Assembly: GCA_025504975.1 (NCBI GenBank)
Contig: JANUWI010000014.1
Coordinates: 868,001-932,000, forward strand
DNA length: 64,000 nt
Reading direction: 5' to 3'
Source of the DNA: Plenodomus lindquistii
Lineage: Eukaryota; Ascomycota; Dothideomycetes; Pleosporales; Leptosphaeriaceae
The notes beneath the pieces were generated by a model. That model was given only the letters and a program-made list of their open reading frames with translations, was not told where the DNA came from and ran no database searches. The translations under genes and the position numbers were made by a program. Numbering within the stretch: the first letter of the stretch is position 1; each line of letters opens with the position of its first letter. Of the stretch, positions 30,734 through 41,227 are shown one piece after another.

Positions 30734-32557
30734 TTACTTCTTCTTCTCCTTCCTCCTCTCCCTTGCCTTCTTCGCCCGCGCCTGCTCGCTCTTCGACGGC
30801 TTCTTATACTCAAATCCCTTCATTTTCAGCGGAACCGCCTTCGCTTTTGCTTCGTCTTCCTTTTTCGGCTTCTTAGCAGGCGTGCCGTCGTCCTTGATTT
30901 CCACCAACCTCGACTTCTTGACGGGAGAGGTTGGTCTGGGTTTTACAGCCTTGAATGGCGTGGTGGGCTTAGCGTTCTTTTGTTTAGCTGTGGATGATCC
31001 AAGCAGACCAAAAACTGTTTTCTTCGGTGCCGGTGCCCTTTGCATTTGCGGCGGCGGTCTGAATCCACTACTCAGCGCCGGCGCTGGGCGTGCAGGGACA
31101 CCGCGTATTTCTAATCCTGCCTTCGGACCTCTTACCGCCGTTACAAGACTCGTATTTTTTGAGGCCTTTCCGCCAAAGAATCCTTTCTTCTTCTCCTTCT
31201 TGCCTGGCATAATTGCGCCTTTTCGGATGGATGGGACACGACGTGGCATTACCCCTCCCGGGGCTTTGAACGCTGCGTTCTTTGAGCCGTGGAATTTGGA
31301 CATGTCAGGCTTTGGGGTGGAGAACTGCATGCGGTTGATTTGGGTATTTACACTACCAGACATCATGTATGCGGCGGAAGCTTGTTCCGTCGGGTTCCTA
31401 CCTTGCGCGCCACGTTCTGGTGTTTTGGCAGTCGAGCTGGATTTGGTAGGCTGCGACGGTCCGATAATTATGCCCAAAGCGTTTGGTACTGCTTTCTTCG
31501 CGTCCTTGATTTCCTTCTTCTCTGCCTTTGCCTCTCGCTTCTCCTCTTTCTTAGCTTCTTTCATCTCCTTCTTCCCGTCTTTTTGCTGCGCTTTTGCTTG
31601 TTTTGCCACGGCTTTTGCGTCCGTGAGAGGAGCATGCGGTGCAATGCTTTGAACACCCGTCACACCAGAGAAGCCCATCGCTGGTCTCTTCGTGACGGCT
31701 GGAGATGGCGATCCAAGTGGAAGCTTCGGCTGAACACTTTGTACGCCAGATATACCCAACATCCCCATCTTGTTTGCCGGGGTCTTTGCTGGGGTCTTTG
31801 GTGGAATATTCTGTGTCGTTCTTATAGCAGAAAATCCCATCTTCGGTTTCTGCTTTGCCGCAGGAAGCGACTTTTGTACTCCAGGGCCTTGCGGAGCTTG
31901 AGGCTGGACGCTGTATACTCCCTTCACACCCGAAAGTTTTAGCTTCGCTGACGGGGGCGGGTGGGGAGTACTCTGCACCCCCTTTATACTGGATAAACCA
32001 AACTTCGACGTGAATGAAGCTTGTGGAGGTTTTGGCTGGACCGCAACACTATTTATCCCTGATAATCCCAACTCTGGCTTCTCGCCCTTCTTTCCTACTT
32101 CGCCTTGGCTCACGGCACCACTTGGTCCTGGACTCGATGCGGAAGGTTCATTCTCCGTTGACCCTGTCGCCGCTTTGATGTCGGCGTTTGGTGCAGCTCC
32201 ATTGTTGGAGTTGTGGATGGTGATGTTGTTGGTTTTGATGTTGCGGCCTAACCGGGGTTTCTTTGGAGGTTTGCGTTTGTTCTTTGGGGGTATGGGTGGA
32301 GCTGGGGATGCTAGTGGGATATCACCGCCGTGTGGTGCGCCGCTTGGAGATGGAGCGATGGGAGCTCCTTGAAAGGGTGAGAGGAGCCCTGGTGGAGGTC
32401 CTGCACCCGTTGGCATTGCAAAGCCTCCGCCACTTGGGGGAGTGAATGGAGGTGGCCTGCCACCCATGGACTCGCCACCACCACCAGGACCTGGCATCTG
32501 AGGCCCTCCAACACAACCACCACCAGTAAAAGGAGCTCCACCTCCTCTCATACCCAT
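30734..32557 (-). CDS. Gly/Pro- and Lys-rich protein with a six-fold SGVxGVQS repeat
   Basis: An open frame of 607 aa from ATG 32557 (MGMRGGGAPF). I do not recognise a family. The N-terminal about 110 residues are Gly/Pro-rich. Residues about 150-345 contain six degenerate repeats: GLSGINSVAVQP, GLSSIKGVQSTP, LSGVKGVYSVQP, GFSAIRTTQNIP, GMLGISGVQSVQP and GFSGVTGVQSIAP, each followed by a Pro-rich spacer. Then comes a charged Lys/Glu helix (KEAKKEEKREAKAEKK). The C-terminal half has basic patches and ends in KKARERRKEKKK. The whole looks disordered and is probably a scaffold or nucleic-acid-associated protein; that is inference. Oddly, the same frame stays open upstream of the ATG, Gly-rich, as far as the TGA that ends the neighbouring Fig1 frame (32666), so the true start may lie in an unseen upstream exon. 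Confidence 0.65.
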   Translation of the reverse strand: MGMRGGGAPFTGGGCVGGPQMPGPGGGGESMGGRPPPFTPPSGGGFAMPTGAGPPPGLLSPFQGAPIAPSPSGAPHGGDIPLASPAPPIPPKNKRKPPKKPRLGRNIKTNNITIHNSNNGAAPNADIKAATGSTENEPSASSPGPSGAVSQGEVGKKGEKPELGLSGINSVAVQPKPPQASFTSKFGLSSIKGVQSTPHPPPSAKLKLSGVKGVYSVQPQAPQGPGVQKSLPAAKQKPKMGFSAIRTTQNIPPKTPAKTPANKMGMLGISGVQSVQPKLPLGSPSPAVTKRPAMGFSGVTGVQSIAPHAPLTDAKAVAKQAKAQQKDGKKEMKEAKKEEKREAKAEKKEIKDAKKAVPNALGIIIGPSQPTKSSSTAKTPERGAQGRNPTEQASAAYMMSGSVNTQINRMQFSTPKPDMSKFHGSKNAAFKAPGGVMPRRVPSIRKGAIMPGKKEKKKGFFGGKASKNTSLVTAVRGPKAGLEIRGVPARPAPALSSGFRPPPQMQRAPAPKKTVFGLLGSSTAKQKNAKPTTPFKAVKPRPTSPVKKSRLVEIKDDGTPAKKPKKEDEAKAKAVPLKMKGFEYKKPSKSEQARAKKARERRKEKKK

Positions 32558-32665
32558 CACCACACCAGGTCCAGCATCCGGAGCGCCACCTGCAGTACTC
32601 CCTCCTCCTCCACCAGGAAGTCCAACTCCACCCCCAACGCCCTCCGGACTTCCCGACGGTGGTTG

Positions 32666-33577
32666 TCACGCCATCATGACCGGCTGAGCCACCGGCGCAG
32701 AAGGACCAAGGTCAGATGACGGCGGCGCAGATTCCACAATCTCCTCCTCATACTTCTTCCCCGGCATATCCATCGCCGCATACACCACAACACCAACCTG
32801 CAACACCACCGCAACCCACAGCAAAACCATCATCATCATCCCCGGCTTTATTACCGTATCGCCTCCCAGCACCACACTGGCTGCATGCAGCGCCTGCGCC
32901 GCACTCATGCTCGTCAGTGCGCACGCTACGCCCACCGCTGCCGAAATGCCTAGCAAGATTTTCGCAGCTTTCTCACCCCGACTGCGAGGCCGTCGCTCCG
33001 CAATGAAGTAGTATGTTATCGACAGAAGGAAAAATACTGAAGCGATCGCGGGGAGAGGGTACAAAGCGTTTTTCTGCAGCGACTTCGCAGCGAGGAAGAG
33101 CGGGTGATCCATGGGGATTGTAGAAAGAGAGGGCGGCGTGTCGCGCGGGAAACAAGTGAAGACTCCGTCCTGAGCTGGGTTTGTGGGGGACGGGAGGTTA
33201 GTGCATAGACCTGATGTTTGTGTTAGTTAAGCAGCTGAGAGAGGTATTAAAGGAGGAGGAGGGGGAGAAGTACCAAAGTAGCCGATGCGGATTGACCCGC
33301 TGTCTTTGGATGCGATGGCGGTTTGGGTAATAGTTACCCATTGGAGATCTTCGATACCGATACCTTTGCTTATGCAGCCGAGGAGGACGAAGACTTGGGA
33401 GGTTAGCCGGGTGGATCGTGTGAGGAGGTATGGCGACAGAAGGGCCTACGGTATATAATCAATGAAGTAGCAGCGGCTGCTCCAACAGCAGTTCTTCTAC
33501 GAAGAATATATCGCTCTGGGAACTGTTAGCTTCGTTGCACGATTTGTATCTAGGGGATGTTTACTGAAGAACGGCAT
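32666..33577 (-). CDS. fig1: Fig1-family calcium regulator and membrane fusion protein
   Basis: Exons 33577-33565, 33515-33450, 33393-33274 and 33210-32666 give 247 aa. The spliced N-terminus MPFFKRYILRRR leads into a first membrane segment ending LFVLLGC. The extracellular loop contains IRIGYFGLC, the claudin-like GxxGLC signature of Fig1 (PF12351), and a second Cys (VFTCFPRD). Three more membrane helices follow, at about residues 110-135, 145-170 and 180-210, then a cytosolic tail. Yeast Fig1 and fungal orthologues work in the plasma membrane in low-affinity calcium influx and cell fusion during mating, and in Neurospora, Fusarium and Aspergillus affect fertility and growth. The first exon codes for only four full residues, so the start depends on the splice signals. 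The TGA stop is followed in the same frame by the repeat ORF. Confidence 0.85.
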
Positions 33578-35705
33578 GGTGGTGAGAAAGTCTGATCAAG
33601 ATGCTGTGTTTCGAGTGTAGTCTGACAATTTCGTGGTAAGTTGAGCCTCGGTGTCAAGAATATGAAGTTTTGACGCGGAGAAGTGGACGTGGCAATTTTG
33701 TACTTGGTAGGGTGGTGGTGAAGCGCGTATCATCAAATGGGGGCGTGAAGACTCGACGTAACGTGACAGGCAATATGGAAGTATAACACAATTTAGAGCT
33801 GGACTTCAATGGCTTCTTTCTTCGAGGGCCACTTGATCTGCCAGTGATAATCAACAGTAAGTTGTGACTGACACCTGCGCATGAGATGCGAATATTCAGG
33901 AGCAAACGCAGCTGCACTCCTACCAGAAGGCTTTCCCGTCGTGCGCAGGAGGAGACTCATAGTTGCTGTTTCCAAATGATTCGAAAGGTCGTGTCAAGAG
34001 GTCTCCGAGATGAGAACGAATGCAGTGTATCAGACTGACTCTTCAGGTCAATAGCGCATTCTATACACTGTGTGTTTGACATGACTGTAAAAAGAGAATC
34101 AGAAGTCAAGAGATTACTCACGCCATTTCACCCATTGCTTCATTGGGCCTGCTACACCTAAATCGTATTCTACTGTCGGCAGTGGGAGTCACGATACAGC
34201 AAATCCTAGGGACGTTAAGAACCCTGGTATGTACTACGGGCATACAATACGCAAAGCAACTCCTTGTGAGGCAAAGCTTCATCTTCTTGCATATTTGGGT
34301 AGACACTTCGTGTTGTCTTTTCCCATTGGACAACGCTTAGTTGCAAACAGCAGTCGTCCTTGAGTCAATTTGGGAAATACGAAGGAGCCCGTATTTATTG
34401 TGTCCCCATCTCACGTTGACAGTATGCCGCTTGAGCCTATACACTAGCTGGGAGACAGCAAAGGCAGTGATATCTAATATAATAATACTATTACTGCTTC
34501 TAGAGAATACATGCATAATTTGATCACTTCTAGTAGCCTGTTTAGTATAGTGTGGTGACCTATAACGCTTGTGGCATTGGTGACTCAATAAATACGAGCT
34601 CGGTGGTAGTACAACCCAAAGTTATTATAGTACGATGGGGGTCAGGTACATGCACTTTCACTCAAGGCCATTGAACAATCAAACAAATCATGCGCACACA
34701 TTCAATAAATCGAAGAGGAAGTCATGTGTATTTGCAAGCGCAAAGTCAGTTCACATTGAGCTTCACCTCTGTCGCCGTCGTTCCTGAAATTTCTGAGCCA
34801 TCACGATCTTCTCACCGCCTCATGTGTTTTGCTAAGTCAATGTGAGAGACTACTTACGCACAAGCGCCATGTCTGGGTCTCGGAAAACCCTGCACGACTC
34901 TTACAGCAGATATGTGACCATTTCCATCGAAGTTCTGATTCTAGATCCCGTGGTTGCAAGTGATAGAGTGATTTATATTGCAACACGGACCGGTCTATCC
35001 CGAGGCTGCATCCTGACTAGGCTCCACGTGATGGCGACGAGAACCGCCTTGGTTACACCACATGCCCAGGAGTGTAATTTGCATCGGAGAATTTGAAACA
35101 TAAGGCTGTTCAGCGCTTCAACATCACATCATCGTGTGCGCCATCAATTAGCCATCATTTAGTGCCTTCAGCTCTTGCACGGAGTAGGAACTCGAGTAGT
35201 CACCTCTAGACGCACTTCTCGTGCCCCTCAAATTGATGTGATAAAATAAAGTAAAGTCCACTTTTCTCAAACAAATGAGTTGACTTGACGATCGATACTG
35301 TTGCACTACCCCACATTCCGGCATCCAAGACCAGGAGCCGGTTGTTAAATTAGCCAACATCCCAGTACCCGTTTCGGACTCCACAATGTCATATCGTATA
35401 TTAAATAGTCCTCGACCTTTTTCACCACCTAGCCTATCATAACGTTTTGCCTCCATCACCCGACCAGACATTCTTGTTGCGACTCACCATTGTACTGTTT
35501 TCTGTCTTGCATGCAGCATGGCTAACCGGGGCGCGTCTCGGAACCGGGTTGAAGAGTGGACGATAGATGAAGTTTTGATTGTAAGAGCGGTAAGAGGTGG
35601 AAATGGTTGTAGTGAAGAGTCTGGTAGTGGTACGATTGAGCTGGAATTGCCTGACCCGGGCGCGTTCGGACGAAATCCAGGTTTACTGCGATCGGTCTGC
35701 GAGGG
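33578..35705. other. intergenic, about 2.1 kb, AT-richer core
   Basis: No supported gene. The part around 34.4-35.0 kb is AT-rich (for example tatctaatataataatacta near 34470). A 60-codon frame at 33793-33975 on the minus strand has protein-like composition but no start context or homology that I recognise. Confidence 0.45.
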
Positions 35706-35713
35706 TGTATATA
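35706..35713 (+). promoter_or_regulatory. possible TATA box of the LPMO gene
   Basis: The sequence gtatatag lies about 125 nt upstream of the LPMO ATG, a usual distance in filamentous fungi when a CT-rich leader follows, as here at 35750-35820. Not tested. Confidence 0.35.
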
Positions 35714-35835
35714 GGAGGTGATAATTCCAGGTTATGCTTGATTGCACGGTAGGAAGTACATCTTTCCAACTCTCTTCAGCCTCGTTTTACATCTCCTCAT
35801 TTCCTCATCTCCTCTCAATCAATCGTTCGCTAGCA

Positions 35836-36687
35836 ATGTTGTCCCTCCTGCTCCTCTTGGTGCCTCTAGTGGCAGCTCACGGCCATGTTGAGACAGTTGT
35901 TGCTGATGGTGTCACCTACAAAGGCTGGAACTCGGCCTTGAAGTACCAAAATCCCATTCCAGCGACTGTCGGCTGGCAAGCAGACAATTTGGACAACGGT
36001 TTCGTCGCCCCAGATCGATTTGGAACAGTCGACATTGTGTGCCATAAGCTCGGCAAGAGCAATGGTGCATACGTAGCCGTCAAGCCAGGAAGCAAAGTCA
36101 CCTTCCAGTGTACGTACCGTCTGGATCCTCCCGAACCTCTGCCCTATATTGCAAAGACAACAGATTGAACCAGGCAACATGCTAATGCTCTCATAGGGGA
36201 CACATGGCCAGCCTCCCACGCCGGTCCCATTCAGGAATACATCGCTTCCTGCGGCAGTGACTGCGGCACTGTAAACCCGACTGCCCTCCTCTGGACCAAA
36301 ATCCAATCCAGTGCATTGAAGAGCGGTAGTAACCCTGGTATCTGGGCCACAGACGATCTCATTAAGAACAACTTCAGCTGGGACTTGACAATCCCCAATC
36401 TCGCACCAGGCAAATACGTCATCAGGCACGAGATCATCGCGCTGCATTCTGCAGGACAAACCAATGGTGCACAAGCATATCCTCAGTGCGTCAATTTTGA
36501 GATTGGAGGCAGCGGCACAACTAAGTTGACGGGTGGTGTGCCGGCTACGAGCTTCTACAAGGCTTCTGATCCTGGCATTTTGTTTTCGCTGTACACCGCG
36601 TTCACGAGCTATCCGACACCTGGGCCAGCTCTGACGAAGTTGTCGAAGAGAGAAGAGAGCAGGAAGCATGCTAGGGACTTTGCTTGA
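35836..36687 (+). CDS. AA9 lytic polysaccharide monooxygenase
   Basis: Exons 35836-36109 and 36197-36687 give 254 aa. A 14-residue signal peptide (MLSLLLLLVPLVAA) is followed directly by HGHVETVV, so the mature protein begins with the His that forms half of the copper histidine brace. The second ligand is His99 in WPASHAGP (mature 85), and the axial Tyr is in QAYPQCVNF near residue 186. Cysteines in DIVCHK, ASCGSDCG and YPQC can form the usual disulfides. AA9 enzymes are secreted and cleave cellulose or related beta-glucans oxidatively. The C-terminus is short, ends in a Lys/Arg/Glu tail and has no CBM1. All catalytic residues are present, so activity is expected. The exact substrate and C1/C4 preference cannot be told. 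Confidence 0.93.
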
Positions 36688-37059
36688 ACAGGAATGGTTG
36701 ATGGTGGTGTGTTATCTTGGAGGGTGGTAAGGGACGAGGCATGTTCAACGCTGAGCTGAGGAAAGTCGAATACTCTTACGGATGAAGTAACAATATTACC
36801 TACAATCATGGGCCCCTGCTAACTGCTGTATTCCCGATTATTCGAGTCCAAGCCTTGATGTGAGTGACAAACGCGGCGCAACTACCCACGATGCAAACAG
36901 ACCGTCGTTTCTCTCCCATCACCCTCACTTCATCTTTACAGTCACTCTCCCCACCACTCTCACTATGAGAAATTTCAGGTCAACCGTAACCTACCTTCCC
37001 CCTTCGCTCTGTATACTTTCGCGCCACCAACTATTTTCAGTCTTGACTGCCTCTTGACA
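36688..37059. other. intergenic
   Basis: No gene seen. A CT-rich leader (cccatcaccctcac and following) precedes the next ATG. Confidence 0.45.
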
Positions 37060-37944
37060 ATGAATATACCACACATCTCTCACCACAACGACAAGAGCGA
37101 CGTGGTCGCACGAATGACTCCACCATACTCACCAACGAATTCTTCACCCGCACTTTCAACTCCAAATATCTCGCCCTTTGCCGACCGTCCAGTCCGCACA
37201 GATTCAATGCCAGTAACCCTGATACAACCGAGCCTTTCGAGTACCAACGCTCCCAAGGACGCATCACCGCCTTACCACGCCTCTGCTTCAAGTCCAAACA
37301 ATGCCCCTCAAGTCTCAGACACTACCTCGCCTCCAGCTCCACTCCCTCCTCACCGCCAGATCCGCGTCGTCTCGCCCAGCTCACCCATCGCCTCACCAAC
37401 TACCCTCCTAACACCCGTCTCCCCCCGCACAATCCCCACCTCACCACTCGAACCAGCTCGAGGCCTCTTCCCTCTACCACCACTTCCCAGCGCCTCTGAA
37501 GACGACCACACCCGCTCAGCATTCACTCCGTTTCCAACTGAGCTCCCACCTCGTCCGCGGCGCTCTGAGCGTATGAACATGCTCTCGCGGTTCATTGCGC
37601 ATCGTCGTGCGCGTGACGAGGCTGTCGAATTAGGAATGAGATCACATCATGGTTTGCCGAACAACAGAAACAGGGCAGGCGATACTGCGGTTCCGACTTT
37701 GCATGCGACTTCACGAGACTTGGAAGGCGGTATCCTGGGTTCCAGGGCTGGGTCTCAGATAGCATGGTCGCATCCTCATAACGAGGCGCTTCGCCGTCGC
37801 TATGCGTTACAGCGCTGTGTTGCGGTGATGTGTCTGGGTGTAGTTGTGAGTTGTGTAGTTTTGTATATGATTGTTGCGTTGGCGGCGTACTTGATCGGTC
37901 AGCAGCGTGGGCGTAGGACCGGTCATGCTGGCAGGGGTGGTTAG
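37060..37944 (+). CDS. Ser/Pro-rich protein with one C-terminal membrane helix
   Basis: A single frame of 294 aa from ATG 37060 (MNIPHISHH). No family is recognised. Residues 1-170 are Ser/Pro/Thr-rich and probably disordered with many SP/TP sites. A short conserved-looking basic stretch follows (RPRRSERMNMLSRFIAHRRARDE). Near the end, a strongly hydrophobic segment (VAVMCLGVVVSCVVLYMIVA) is followed by a few basic residues, as in tail-anchored or type II proteins. This layout is common in uncharacterised fungal membrane proteins with a phosphorylated cytosolic part. Codon composition resembles neighbouring genes. Confidence 0.7.
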   Translation: MNIPHISHHNDKSDVVARMTPPYSPTNSSPALSTPNISPFADRPVRTDSMPVTLIQPSLSSTNAPKDASPPYHASASSPNNAPQVSDTTSPPAPLPPHRQIRVVSPSSPIASPTTLLTPVSPRTIPTSPLEPARGLFPLPPLPSASEDDHTRSAFTPFPTELPPRPRRSERMNMLSRFIAHRRARDEAVELGMRSHHGLPNNRNRAGDTAVPTLHATSRDLEGGILGSRAGSQIAWSHPHNEALRRRYALQRCVAVMCLGVVVSCVVLYMIVALAAYLIGQQRGRRTGHAGRGG

Positions 37945-38233
37945 GCTGCGCCGGTGGACCGGGAATGGGGATTGAGAACGGAGGGTATTGAAGAGGAATT
38001 GGGGAGGGCCCTCTTAGGGATGAGTAGCGGACGTTGTGGATAATCTGGGTTTGAAAAACAGCGGACATACGCATCAAGGAACACGATAAACGCTATGTGT
38101 GGTAGAGTTCAAAGGCTGTTGTGATGGAGCAGGGATTCGGAAAATGAGATTCGAAATTGGTCGAATTTCGATGTACTTTCATTGGCATTCGTGGAATTGT
38201 AAGATAATAGGTGACGGTACAATGTGTACGCAT

Positions 38234-39843
38234 TTACAAGACCATCTTGAACGATGGGTCCCGATCATCGCCTTTACCTTCCCATTGCGCATACTTCCCA
38301 CTCGCCTTGTCCTTGTTGATCTTCCACACCCAGGCGACATTCGCCGCGATCCTGTGCAGTAAGTTAGCAAATTATTGCGTTACAATCTACATAGTCAACT
38401 TAAGAATTGGAAGAACTTACAACAACCAAGCTGCACAAAGCAATCCCAGCATAATGCTGTGACTCTTGTGGAAATGCGGACCTTCATTCTTCTGATACAC
38501 AAAGCTCGCCACAAAGCCTCCAGCATTCGCAATTGCTAATTGTATAGCACTTGTCGTTGCGCGCTTGTAATGACCCGCGCTGTTGTTGCTGTTCCATGAG
38601 AGGATACAAGGTACGGTTGAGTACATTCCTGTCGCCATAAGGAAAGTCATTCCATATTGTACCTTGGGGTTTGTCGACTGGCTGATGATACCGTAGCCGA
38701 TGATGGCAACAGGGAGTGTGCACAGCATGACTGGTCCACGAAGAGCGAGACGATCAGAAAGCAAGGCTACAATAACGGTGAAGAACGCTGCCACAGCGTA
38801 TGGGATAACGGTCCAGAGTTGCGCTTCGTTTGCGTCCTTGGCGAAACCGTTGTTCACAATCGTAGGAAGGAAAAGACCAAAGGAGTACAGACCACAGAGA
38901 ATAGCAAAGTATGCCAATGCACTGAGCCAGACCTGGAGGTTGAAGACACCACGCTTGACCTCTGCCCAGTCGAATCGTTCGTGTTCGGAGCTCGCTTCAC
39001 CCAGACGTACACGTGCGTGGTCTTTCTCGACGTTGGTGAGGAATCGACAGGTCTCGATGGAATTGGGAAGACAGAAGGCGGACATGAGACCCACGAACGA
39101 CGTGAGCAAGCCCTCCACGATGAAGATCCATCTCCATCCTTCGAGTCCTCCAGCTGGACCGATGGCATTGAGGCCTCGTGCAAGTAGACCACCAAAGGCT
39201 CCTGAAAGTGATGCGGCGGTGTAGAAGATACCAATGCGGAGGGCAAGTTCGTCTCTGCGGTAGAACTGGGAAAGGTAGAGTACCATGCCTGGTAGGAGCC
39301 CACCTTCAGCTACACCGAGCAGAGCGCGAACGGTTGCAAAAGACGCAAAGCTCGTCACGAAACCGAGACACATGGTCAAGATGCCCCAGACGCCAGTGAG
39401 AAGGGGCAACCAAATCTTTGGCGATACCTTCTTGAGCACCAGGTTGGATGGTAGTTCACTATTGCGGCGTCAACACTTCAACGTAATTGAGCTTGGAGAC
39501 CTTCGCATACCTTGCGATGTACGTCGCATAGAACACACACAAGCCAATGGCATATTGGTGGTCTGTGATGTGTGTATCCTTTTGCAATCCAAGGATCTTT
39601 GCGTTGCCAACGTTTGTCCGATCGATGAAGGAGCATAGGAACAGCAGTGCAAGGACTGGTAGGATCCTATCGATGTTAGTGTGTCGAGCGACGAATGTGC
39701 GAAGACAGCTTGACAACACACCGGACATCCATCTTAAACAAGACCCCTCGTGACATCTTCTCGTTGCCATCATACACTCCCGCCTCGAGCGTCTCACTCC
39801 CACTCCTCCGTTCTAACTTCTCGTCGTGCATCTTGTCGTCCAT
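38234..39843 (-). CDS. MFS transporter, anion:cation symporter (ACS) family
   Basis: Exons 39843-39722, 39666-39511, 39458-38421 and 38351-38234 give 477 aa with about 12 membrane helices. FLCSFIDRTNVGNAKILGL at the first helix and EGGLLPGMVLYLSQFYRRDELALRIGIFY are hallmarks of fungal ACS-type permeases (nicotinate, allantoate, pantothenate and similar carboxylates). The central loop is GEASSEHERFDWAEVKRG. The last exon codes the cytosolic tail NVAWVWKINKDKASGKYAQW. It probably carries a small organic acid or vitamin into the cell with protons. The substrate cannot be assigned from the sequence. All four phases agree and no frameshift is seen. Confidence 0.9.
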
Positions 39844-41227
39844 TGTTTCTGGTCAACGTAATAAGAATCCAGAGCTGAAAACTCAATTCCACGGCAGTAG
39901 CTCTCTTATACCCTCTCGCACCTTTTCAGCGTGAAACCGCGCGACTGTGGAACGTACAAGCAAGTGGACCAACAAGAAGCCAGTAAAGATAATCAAGCTC
40001 CGCACAAGCCCACCCTTCTCATACTGTAGCCCTCCAACCTTCGGCAAACCTAATCATTCCGGCCTGAACAAAGCCCGTCATTCCCGTCAACCCCATGGGG
40101 TTACACGGCATAAGCGGTTCAGGCTGGTGTGCTGATTGGCGGGGCTTCTGAACCACTGTCCGGCCGCCTACTGCTTTCACGTTAGGTGCTGAGGGATCGG
40201 CAGAACAGCAGCGTCAGCGGTGCGTAGCTGCAACCATGTGTGTGCTTAGCAAGCTCGTGCGGATCTTGATTTGGAGCCGAAGATTAGAGTGCATGTGTTG
40301 AGAGGTACTTTAGATGGTATCTACTCATACTTCCGTTAGAGCATGAGCGTTGATGGTGCGTGTGTGGGTATTTTTGTGGGCGGCGTGGGCAGAGCGGATA
40401 CGGATGGTCGTGCTTGTCCCGCACAAGCCTTTCCGGGAGTCTGGCGGTGTGGCGACCAAGCATGCGAAGCTCTCAACGCCCAGTCTCTGTTACGCTTGGC
40501 TGGTTGGCAGAGCGGTGGGTCTCACGACTTTTATGGAGTATGCAAGGGTTTCTTCTTACGTTGGGAAGAGTCTTGTAGAGTAACTTTCATGTGCACGTAG
40601 GACTGCAAATCCACAGCGAAGTCCAACTCGAGTCGCGATTTCGTTCACCTCCGAATTAGCAGCGATCTGCAGTCTACCAAAGCCTTTCTCTAATCTTTCT
40701 AGGTTTAATGTTTTGGGATCGACAATACTCCTGCACCGCATCAACATGATTGCGGAAACGATGAGTGAGTGATCTCAAGTACCTGCGTCACTCCAATGGC
40801 ATCAGCAAGCATGACTCCAGTTTTGATTGTGTTAGATGCAAGTTCTGGCTAGGCACAGTATCCAGTCTTATGTGAGGCCTACTAACAGTTGCCACGTCAA
40901 ATGTCTCGGGTGAGCTCGCTGCCTACGTGCGATGGCTTCAATCTTTCGTAAGTCCTCCAAAAGCGTTCTGATGATGATGTTTCGTCTTGACCGCTCATTG
41001 ATGATAGTAATATAAACATATCTGATTCATATACACGCTTGAACTATGCAAGCCCAAACACAAACTATGCAGAATAAACGAGCACGAGGAAGCCGATCCT
41101 TCAAAAGACGTCCAAACAAACTCGTCCGCAACGGAGCAATACTCCAACCATCATCAAAAATTATTCTTCTCTTCTCTCTTTCGTCACCAACTCAACCTTC
41201 ATAGCCCCGTAAAACACATACAACAAC
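39844..41227. other. intergenic, about 1.4 kb
   Basis: No gene or RNA recognised on either strand. Short overlapping frames near 40.35-40.60 kb lack protein-like features. Confidence 0.45.

Noticed and set aside
30882..31652. A 256-codon plus-strand frame opposite the repeat protein
   Set aside because: It is the antisense shadow of a Gly/Lys/Pro-rich gene; its Phe-rich composition follows from the complement.
33793..33975. A 60-codon minus-strand frame ending WPSKKEAIEVQL
   Set aside because: Reads like protein, but there is no supporting exon, domain or homologous neighbour.
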